Shown here: positions 6,949-12,365 of the stretch, piece after piece
Layout of the letters: the number at the start of each line of letters is the position of its first letter
Numbering within the stretch: the first letter of the stretch is position 1
Assembly (NCBI GenBank): GCA_001603615.1
Contig: LUZL01000011.1
Span: forward strand, 1 to 12,365
Reading direction: 5' to 3'
DNA from: Bacteroidales bacterium Bact_20
GTDB taxonomy: Bacteria; Bacteroidota; Bacteroidia; Bacteroidales; DTU049
DNA length: 12,365 nucleotides
Made by a program: the position numbers and the translations under genes
The notes under the pieces: generated by a model
The model's database searches: none
Told to the model about the DNA's origin: nothing
What the model saw: only the letters and a program-made list of their open reading frames with translations

Positions 6949-7827
6949 ATGCATAAAGCCGGTTTTGTAAGTATTTTAGGTTATCCTAATGTAGGTAAAT
7001 CTACCTTAGTAAATTCGTTAATTGGAGAAAATCTAATGCCAGTATCTCCTAAAGCTCAGACTACTCGCCAAAGGGTATTAGGTATATATAATGATGAAAA
7101 CACTCAAATAGTTTTTTCTGATTTACCTGGTTGGTTAATAAAACCTCAATATGAGCTACACAAAGCTATGCTTCATGATATAGAATCTGCCTTTGAGGAT
7201 GCAGATATCCTACTTTATATGCACGATCTATCAAATAAAAGAGACGACAATGAACTCATAGACATCGTAGCTAAATATTCACAACCTAAAATTATTGTTC
7301 TCAACAAAGCTGATTTAGTAGATGAAAAAACTTGCTCTATTAAAGAAAAGTTTTTTCAAGAAAAATTTTCTAATGTAGATATAATAGCTGTCTCAGCACT
7401 TACAGGTTATAATATTGATAAATTATTAGCTATTATTAAAAAACTTTTACCAGAGCATCCCCCATATTTTGATAAAGACATATTATCTGATAGATATCTT
7501 AGATATTTCGCATCAGAGATTATAAGAGAGCAAATTTATTATTTATACAAAGAAGAGATACCTTATGAAACTGAAGTAGTAATAAATAGCTTCAAAGAAG
7601 ATCAGGATCCTATTTTCATAGAAGCAGAAATATGGGTAATGAGAGATTCTCAAAAAAATATTATTATCGGCAAAAAAGGAGAGATGATAAAGCAGCTAGG
7701 TACTAATGCTAGACTGAAATTAGAAAAATTATTAGATAAGCACGTTTTTTTACAATTATTTGTTAAAGTGCAACCTAACTGGCGTAATGATAAAAATACT
7801 CTAAAAAGACTAGGTTATAATATTTGA
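6949..7827 (+). CDS. era: GTPase Era
   Basis: Era binds the 3' end of 16S rRNA and acts in late maturation of the small ribosomal subunit. The 292-aa protein has all GTPase motifs: G1 GYPNVGKST (11-19), G2 at TT (38-39), G3 DLPG (58-61), G4 NKAD (119-122) and G5 SAL (149-151). A C-terminal KH domain follows, with GKKGEMIKQLG (241-251) as its RNA-binding loop. The G3 motif reads DLPG where most Era proteins have DTPG; the catalytic spacing is kept, so activity is likely retained. Length and order of domains are normal. It is 85 nt after the HIT gene and 32 nt before aroB, so era-aroB are probably co-transcribed. Confidence 0.96.
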   Translation: MHKAGFVSILGYPNVGKSTLVNSLIGENLMPVSPKAQTTRQRVLGIYNDENTQIVFSDLPGWLIKPQYELHKAMLHDIESAFEDADILLYMHDLSNKRDDNELIDIVAKYSQPKIIVLNKADLVDEKTCSIKEKFFQEKFSNVDIIAVSALTGYNIDKLLAIIKKLLPEHPPYFDKDILSDRYLRYFASEIIREQIYYLYKEEIPYETEVVINSFKEDQDPIFIEAEIWVMRDSQKNIIIGKKGEMIKQLGTNARLKLEKLLDKHVFLQLFVKVQPNWRNDKNTLKRLGYNI

Positions 7828-7859
7828 ATTTATATTTATTCTAAAAATTTCTAACTATT

Positions 7860-8918
7860 ATGCGCATAGGCAATAAAAATCCAATCTACATTGAGCAGGA
7901 CTTTTCTACTTTCCAAAAATATTTAAGATATCACCTGGGAACTCACAGAGATATAAATTGTCTGATTTTAATGGATGCCTTAGTCAATGATAAATATTTA
8001 GAAGAGATAAATTTAATAACTAAATATTCTCATTTTAAGCATTTAGAAAATATTTCTTATAAAGCAAATGAAAATATTAAAACTATTAATGAAATAATTA
8101 ACATTTGGAATATTTTAGATAAAAATAATTTTAATAAGAATGACCTAATAATATGTATCGGCGGTGGCACTATAAGTGATTTAGGAGGTTTCGCTGCGGC
8201 GACCTTCAAACGTGGTATGCACTTTATAAACATACCTACTACACTTTTGTCTATGGTAGATGCTGGTATAGGTGGTAAAAATGGCATTAATTTTAATAAT
8301 AATAAAAACGAAATTGGCACTTATTATTTACCATTATTTTCTTTTATTTATACTGATTTTTTGAATACTTTATCTGAAATTGATATTTTAAGTGGTTATG
8401 GAGAATTAATGAAATATGGCCTGCTGATCAATAAAGAATCTGTAAATGAAGTTATAAACTCTGATCCTCTCAAAGTACCCCAAATACGACTTATCAAGAA
8501 ATCTATTCAATACAAACATCACATTATTAATATAGATCCACTAGAAAAAAATAGACGCAAAATATTAAATTTAGGGCATACTTTAGGTCATGCTCTAGAA
8601 TCATATCAATTATCACAAAATTTGCCAACACCTCACGGTATATGTGTAGCATGGGGTTTGCAATATTCTTTGAAATTTTCTGAAACAGTATTAAACTTTT
8701 CACCATATTGGTCACAGAAAGTCATAGATTGGTTACAAAAATGGTATGGTAAACCTCCCGTTATAGATTTTGATGAATTATTGAATTATTTAATTCATGA
8801 TAAAAAAAATTTGGATGAAAAAATAAGTTTCATTCTATTATATGAAATTGGCAAACCTAAAATACATAAATTTGCTATCGAAGAGATGAGAATGCTATAT
8901 AATTCTATCGTTTTATAA
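7860..8918 (+). CDS. aroB: 3-dehydroquinate synthase AroB
   Basis: AroB converts 3-deoxy-D-arabino-heptulosonate 7-phosphate to 3-dehydroquinate, the second step of the shikimate pathway to aromatic amino acids, using NAD and a divalent metal. At 352 aa it is full length. The NAD-binding region is GGGTISDLGGFAAATFKRG (101-119), followed by IPTTLLSMVDAGIGGKNGIN (125-144) and KNEIG (149-153). The metal ligands are apparent as E182 (GELMKYG), H240 (NLGHTLGHALE) and H259 (PHG). DKK near residue 314 completes the active site. The usual GGKTGIN is GGKNGIN here, a mild change. It follows era by 32 nt and converges on the RAYT gene, leaving only 35 nt between stops. Confidence 0.95.
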   Translation: MRIGNKNPIYIEQDFSTFQKYLRYHLGTHRDINCLILMDALVNDKYLEEINLITKYSHFKHLENISYKANENIKTINEIINIWNILDKNNFNKNDLIICIGGGTISDLGGFAAATFKRGMHFINIPTTLLSMVDAGIGGKNGINFNNNKNEIGTYYLPLFSFIYTDFLNTLSEIDILSGYGELMKYGLLINKESVNEVINSDPLKVPQIRLIKKSIQYKHHIINIDPLEKNRRKILNLGHTLGHALESYQLSQNLPTPHGICVAWGLQYSLKFSETVLNFSPYWSQKVIDWLQKWYGKPPVIDFDELLNYLIHDKKNLDEKISFILLYEIGKPKIHKFAIEEMRMLYNSIVL

Positions 8919-8953
8919 TCTATTTTTTCATTAATTTTTCCGCTGCAAATTAT

Positions 8954-9487
8954 TTACATCATTTTTTCATCATTTTGCCAATTTGAAGGATTTTCTTTAA
9001 TATATTTACGAATGCGAGATAAATCATCAGTGTCGCGTATGATGTGTTCATAATAATTTTTTTGCCATAATAGTGTGTTAGGAGATTTGCGAATAATATT
9101 AATTTGTTTTGTTGTGGTGGATTTGAATGATCGAACAATTGTTGGTATTGAATTTTTCGTTGGTTTCCCAAATTTTTCAATTGTAGAGACACGTTGCAAC
9201 GTGTCTCTACAAATATTATCATTAATTATTAAAATACCATGCAAATGATTTGGCATTATTATATATTTATCAATAATAATATTTGGACGTATAATACCGG
9301 TTTTTTCCCATTCATTTTTGACAATTTCACCATATTCATTTAATATCATTTCTCCATTTATTATTTTGCCAAACAAACAAGCACGATTATATGTAACAAT
9401 GGTGATAAAATAAGCACCTGGTTGGGTATAATCGTAACCTTGCAATCGAGTAGATTCTACACGGTATTTATTTTTAAATAATGTCAT
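8954..9487 (-). mobile_element. REP-associated tyrosine transposase (RAYT, IS200-like Y1 family)
   Basis: This 177-aa protein belongs to the Y1/HUH single-strand transposase family, specifically the RAYT branch that is tied to short palindromic REP sequences and is usually domesticated or single copy. Family features are the start YRVESTRLQGYDYTQPGAYF (8-27), ITIVTYNR (28-35), FGKIINGEMILNEYGEIV (39-56), the HUH metal-binding motif HLH at 81-83 within MPNHLHGI, the catalytic tyrosine (probably Y146) in WQKNYYEHIIR, and IREYI-like RKYIKENPSNW near the end. The frame is intact from ATG to stop, so an active enzyme is possible. Residues 92-103 are encoded by a perfect 32-bp palindrome. The gene sits downstream of nnrD on the same strand, 45 nt after its stop, and I see no target-site duplication or left and right element ends. 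Confidence 0.9.
9181..9212. repeat. Perfect 32-bp palindrome (REP-like) inside the RAYT reading frame
   Basis: The half-site TTGTAGAGACACGTTG (9181-9196) is followed directly by its exact reverse complement (9197-9212), with no loop. It is G/C-richer than its surroundings. It is translated in frame as residues 92-103 of the RAYT. REP palindromes of the general form TAGAGACnCG...CGnGTCTCTA are, as I recall, common near RAYT genes in Bacteroidota and cyanobacteria. No second copy occurs elsewhere in this window. Confidence 0.85.
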
Positions 9488-9489
9488 AA

Positions 9490-9506
9490 AATTTTTTCAA
9501 AAAATT
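9490..9506. repeat. A/T palindrome at the RAYT start
   Basis: AATTTTTT (9490-9497), one C, then AAAAAATT (9499-9506) form a 17-nt inverted repeat immediately upstream of the RAYT start codon. It is made only of A and T around one C, so it may be chance in such AT-rich DNA. It could contribute to termination of nnrD transcripts or limit translation of the RAYT. Confidence 0.35.
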
Positions 9507-9512
9507 CTATAT

Positions 9513-9530
9513 AGCAATTCATAAATTGCT
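9513..9530. repeat. Hairpin between nnrD and RAYT (REP-like or weak terminator)
   Basis: AGCAATT (9513-9519) and AATTGCT (9524-9530) form a perfect 7-bp stem with the loop CATA, starting 3 nt downstream of the nnrD stop codon. The core GCAATTCATAAATTGC resembles GCAATTCATGAATTGC palindromes that I recall as REP sequences in other genomes. No T-run follows directly on the minus strand, so it is not a classical terminator, although a T-rich stretch begins about 8 nt later. Confidence 0.5.
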
Positions 9531-9532
9531 TC

Positions 9533-11080
9533 TTAACGTACAAAATTATCCTTTATTTGTGAAAAATCATTATGCTCCCAACTGATAAAAACCTTTTCTA
9601 TACCTTTAGCTAATTGAGAAATATTTGTAGCATGATGAGAATAATTATTTCCACACCATTCGCCAGCTGCTCCGTGCAGGCAGGTTGCTATTATACTAGC
9701 ATCTATAGGAGAATAATGCTGTGCTAATAAACCAGTCAAAAGTCCTGATAGTATATCACCGCTGCCCCCTTTAGACAATGTGTCATCACCAGTTATGTTT
9801 ATAAAAATTTGACCATCTCCATTTATGATTTTTGAGTTATGCTCTTTGAGTATTATGGTACATTTGTATTGTTTACAAAATTCCTTTACCATATCTAATT
9901 TTTCAAAATCATCGTTCCATTGTCCTATCAGTCTCTTCAATTCACCAGGATGAGGAGTAAGAATGAAATTATTATTTAAGAATTCATACCAATTTTTATG
10001 TTTGCTTAGAATATTTATAGCGTCAGCATCTAATACAGTAGGAGTTTCACAATTAATCATATAATCTAGCAATGCATTTGCAGTGAAATCATCAGTACCT
10101 ATACCTGGACCTATACAAGCAGCATCATAATTATTCATAAAAGATAGATCTTCTATAATTGCTGTATCTATAGGTATAGTGAGTGCTTCAGGTAGCTTAG
10201 ACAAATAAGCGGATAACAGCTTGACTGGTACAATTGAAGAAACCAAGCCTGCTCCACTTTTCAGAGCACCGAGAGTAGCAAGCAATCCAGCACCATATTT
10301 CCCTGGACTACCTGCTGCTATGCATGCGTGTCCAAAGGAATTTTTATGACCAAATTTATTTCTTTTTTTAATCCGCTTACTAATCTCTGACTCATCTATC
10401 ATGATAGCTAGAGGTTCACAATTATTAATGAAATTATGATCTAACCCTATAGGTAATATTTTCCACTCTCCTACATAATCATAATTCTCTGGCATGAAAA
10501 ATGCTAAACGTGGCAGCTCAAAGGCTAAAGTGTAATTAACTCTAAAGACTCTATCTAAATGATCTTTTGAGGTTTTATCAGCGAATAAGCCACTTGGCAT
10601 ATCAATAGCTATTTTGATATTGTTTAAATTATTTACATATTTTATCAATTCAGCTAACCAACCATCTGGTGCCCTCGTAATGCCAGAGCCTAACAAAGCA
10701 TCAATAATTACATCGTCATTATTTAATATTTTCAGCTTATCAATATCATTATAATGTTGAATTTTTAAAATTTCTATATTCTCTGGAAGCCTATTTAGAT
10801 TAGTAATAAAATCAGTAGAAAAGTTTTGGCTAAATTCACAAATAAAAATTTTAACATTTTTGCCATTTTCTACAAGTTTACGAGCTATTACCAAGCCATC
10901 ACCACCATTATTGCCAATACCAGTAAATATTACAAAACTATTATAAGTAGAAAACATTTCAAGAATAAAATCGCAACATTTGCTCGCAGCTCTCTCCATC
11001 AAATCAATAGATGCTATAGGTTCATTTTTTATAGTATATTCATCTGCTTTTCTAATGTCTTCTATGCTTAGAATTTTCAT
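9533..11080 (-). CDS. nnr: Bifunctional NAD(P)H-hydrate repair enzyme (epimerase NnrE plus ADP-dependent dehydratase NnrD)
   Basis: The enzyme repairs damaged nicotinamide cofactors: the N-terminal domain interconverts R- and S-NAD(P)HX, and the C-terminal domain dehydrates S-NAD(P)HX back to NAD(P)H using ADP. The 515-aa length is typical of the fused form. The epimerase domain (1-215) has GNNGGDG at 56-62, DALLGSG at 127-133 and AIDMPSGLFAD at 158-168. The dehydratase domain (about 235-505) has AGSPGKYGAG at 256-265, GPGIGTD at 324-330, LDADAINILS at 350-359, TPHPGE at 375-380 and GDDTLSKGGSGDILSG at 431-446, which binds the nucleotide phosphates and holds the catalytic aspartate D442. It starts 5 nt after the stop of the DUF4190-like gene, so the two are likely co-transcribed. 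The RAYT lies immediately downstream on the same strand. Confidence 0.95.
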   Translation of the reverse strand: MKILSIEDIRKADEYTIKNEPIASIDLMERAASKCCDFILEMFSTYNSFVIFTGIGNNGGDGLVIARKLVENGKNVKIFICEFSQNFSTDFITNLNRLPENIEILKIQHYNDIDKLKILNNDDVIIDALLGSGITRAPDGWLAELIKYVNNLNNIKIAIDMPSGLFADKTSKDHLDRVFRVNYTLAFELPRLAFFMPENYDYVGEWKILPIGLDHNFINNCEPLAIMIDESEISKRIKKRNKFGHKNSFGHACIAAGSPGKYGAGLLATLGALKSGAGLVSSIVPVKLLSAYLSKLPEALTIPIDTAIIEDLSFMNNYDAACIGPGIGTDDFTANALLDYMINCETPTVLDADAINILSKHKNWYEFLNNNFILTPHPGELKRLIGQWNDDFEKLDMVKEFCKQYKCTIILKEHNSKIINGDGQIFINITGDDTLSKGGSGDILSGLLTGLLAQHYSPIDASIIATCLHGAAGEWCGNNYSHHATNISQLAKGIEKVFISWEHNDFSQIKDNFVR

Positions 11081-11085
11081 AGATA

Positions 11086-11460
11086 TTACAAGGTAATGCT
11101 AGAGATGCTATCAAAAGCAGCAAAAGGTAATGCAAAAGAGAGTGCAAAAATTATTATTAAAATGATAAAAAGAAAAATAGCTGCACCTATGCCTATACTT
11201 ACCCAACCTAATATTTTGCCTACATTAGCATTGCTGTATTCAGCTTTTGTGTATAATGCAGGATTCAATTCATAAGCTTTCATAGCTCTATTGCCTTCTA
11301 CTACTGCTATAATGCCTAAGATTATTCCAATAATTACTGTAGTAAGTGTGAAAACTACTGATAAAATACCTAAGATAAAAGCCGATTGTGAACCTGGTAA
11401 TGCTTGATTTGTTACATTTTGATTTTCAGCTCCTTGAACGTTTATTTCTTGATTTTCCAT
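11086..11460 (-). CDS. Small DUF4190/CCC-motif-type membrane protein
   Basis: This 124-aa protein has a polar, Asn/Gln-rich N-terminus (1-25) and two hydrophobic segments (about 27-53 and 83-115) with a soluble loop between them containing NRAMKAYELNPALYTKAEYSNANVGK (57-82 in outline). That loop, with its NPxLYT...S...N.GKILG pattern, is typical of small Bacteroidota membrane proteins annotated as DUF4190 or CCC motif proteins; the Cys-Cys-Cys motif itself is absent here. The family has no established function that I know. The first gene of its unit, it reads directly into nnrD with a 5-nt gap. Its C-terminus is hydrophobic and Ser/Phe-rich, probably an extended second membrane helix. Confidence 0.75.
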   Translation of the reverse strand: MENQEINVQGAENQNVTNQALPGSQSAFILGILSVVFTLTTVIIGIILGIIAVVEGNRAMKAYELNPALYTKAEYSNANVGKILGWVSIGIGAAIFLFIILIIIFALSFALPFAAFDSISSITL

Positions 11461-11605
11461 AAAAATAATTTTTAGTTTTATAGTACAAATATATACAAAA
11501 AATTTTAATTACATTTTTAAAATTTTAAGAAAGTTATTAAATTTTTTTTCATTAGTTGTATTTTTATCTTTTTTAAAATATTTTATTAATTTTATTAATA
11601 ATTTA
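11461..11605. other. Divergent intergenic region
   Basis: These 145 nt separate the minus-strand DUF4190-like gene from the plus-strand glycosyltransferase gene and should hold both promoters. The sequence is almost entirely A and T. For the plus strand the best candidate is TTG at 11556-11558 with TATTTTAT at 11579-11586, a correct spacing of 20 nt but two mismatches in the -7 element, so I do not annotate it separately. No hairpin or operator is evident. Confidence 0.5.
11486..11493 (-). promoter_or_regulatory. Putative -7 promoter element (TATATTTG) for the DUF4190-like/nnrD unit
   Basis: On the minus strand the bases read TATATTTG, an exact TAnnTTTG match, 25 nt before the start codon at 11460. 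About 18 nt further upstream is ATG rather than the consensus TTG of the -33 element. Location in a 145-nt gap between divergent genes supports a promoter here. Confidence 0.42.
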
Positions 11606-12365
11606 ATGATGACAATGATAAATTTAAAAGTAGCAAAAATATTTGTGGCTATACCTCTAATGAATGAGTTTGAAAATATTGAAAAATTATTAGATCACCT
11701 AAGTCATCAATCTTTACTACCTGCGACAATTTCTTTTTGTATTAATCAACCAGAATCTTGGAGAAAAAATATTGAGAAAAAGGACCTCATTGTTAATAAT
11801 AGGAAAACATTAATGTATTTAAAAAAAATAGCTTCTTCATTTCCAATTCCGATTATAATCTTGGATCATACATCACCTGGTAATGGTTTTAATTCAGATG
11901 TTGGTAATGTAGGGTTAGCACGTAAGCTTTGTGTAGACTCATTTTTACCATTTGCTAATGATAATGATATCATTGTAAATTTAGATGCAGACACATATTA
12001 TCCTGTGACTTATTTTGAAGATATTTTAGAAATCTATAGTCAATTACCTTTGTTAAGTGGTGTTTGTGCGCCTTATTATCATAAAATTGATAATTTAACA
12101 GAGGATAAAGCAATATTAATGCTGCGATATGAGATTTTTTTACGTTATTATACTATACAGTTGTTTCTTATTAAATCTCCATATGCTTATATGCCCATAG
12201 GTTCTGCTATGAGCTTCACAGTAAAAGCTTATAAAAAAGCTGGTGGTTTTAAAGTGAAAGATGCAGGAGAGGATTTCTATACTATGCAGCAAATTAGAAA
12301 AATAGGAATGATTAATTCTTGGCTTAATACAACAGTTTATCCTTTTGCTAGAATGTCTGATAGAG
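11606..12365 (+). CDS. Family 2 glycosyltransferase (GT-A fold), 3' end cut by the window
   Basis: The frame opens at the ATG at 11606 and runs without a stop to the window edge, giving 253 residues; the rest lies outside. It opens with KIFVAIPLMNEFENIEKLLD (11-30), the nucleotide-binding start of GT2 enzymes. The metal-binding DxD motif is DAD at 127-129 within VNLDADTYYP, and the catalytic-base region is GEDFYTMQQIRKIG (221-234), corresponding to the ED motif. RYEIFLRYYTIQLF (174-187) and SPYAYMPIGSAM (191-202) match a Bacteroidota GT2 subfamily as I recall it. The enzyme would transfer an activated sugar to a cell-surface or lipid acceptor; donor and acceptor are not determined. Three Met codons lie in the first four positions, so the exact start could shift by up to three residues. 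No neighbouring polysaccharide genes are visible on this side. Confidence 0.88.
   Translation, partial: MMTMINLKVAKIFVAIPLMNEFENIEKLLDHLSHQSLLPATISFCINQPESWRKNIEKKDLIVNNRKTLMYLKKIASSFPIPIIILDHTSPGNGFNSDVGNVGLARKLCVDSFLPFANDNDIIVNLDADTYYPVTYFEDILEIYSQLPLLSGVCAPYYHKIDNLTEDKAILMLRYEIFLRYYTIQLFLIKSPYAYMPIGSAMSFTVKAYKKAGGFKVKDAGEDFYTMQQIRKIGMINSWLNTTVYPFARMSDR

Noticed and set aside
8057..8320. Minus-strand open frames antisense to aroB here and at 8527-8715
   Set aside because: They mirror conserved AroB motifs and show no independent family signal.
8959..9222. Open frame in another register of the minus strand within the RAYT gene
   Set aside because: It has no family features and lies entirely within the intact RAYT, which carries HUH and Tyr motifs in its own frame.
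10826..11071. Plus-strand open frame antisense to the epimerase domain of nnr
   Set aside because: It is the complement of conserved NnrE sequence and has no recognisable domain.

Overview
The window reads as a housekeeping segment of a strongly AT-rich Bacteroidota genome, probably class Bacteroidia. The evidence is the close family resemblance of the proteins (FtsX, QueA, GreA, the HIT protein, NnrD, a DUF4190/CCC-motif-type membrane protein), start codons preceded by A/T-rich sequence rather than Shine-Dalgarno motifs, several matches to the Bacteroidota -7 promoter element TAnnTTTG, and tRNA genes without an encoded CCA end. I cannot name the genus from sequence alone. Coding density is high: no gene-free stretch exceeds about 150 bases.

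Layout. Positions 6-860 (minus) hold ftsX, the cell-division ABC permease, divergent from a CNNM/CBS membrane protein (982-2052, plus) and a double-ATPase ABC protein of the Dpp/Opp type (2087-3736, plus). Two tandem tRNA-Leu genes follow (3858-4035; anticodons GAG and CAG). Next come queA (queuosine) and ispD (MEP isoprenoid pathway), closed by a strong intrinsic terminator at 5928-5964. greA and a HIT-family gene form a tight pair, followed by era (ribosome assembly GTPase) and aroB (shikimate pathway). From the minus strand, converging on aroB, come a DUF4190-like membrane protein, nnrD/nnrE (NAD(P)HX repair) and a REP-associated tyrosine transposase (RAYT). The right edge cuts through a plus-strand family 2 glycosyltransferase gene.

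Most genes are core functions: tRNA supply and modification, transcription elongation, ribosome biogenesis, cofactor repair, precursor biosynthesis. The only mobile-element signal is the RAYT at 8954-9487. It is the most unusual part of the window: a perfect 32-bp palindrome lies inside its reading frame, between the HUH motif and the catalytic tyrosine, and a second hairpin lies just upstream of its start, next to the nnrD stop. A second point of note is QueA, which departs from its family at several normally invariant positions. I found no CRISPR array, toxin-antitoxin pair, defence system, prophage or riboswitch.
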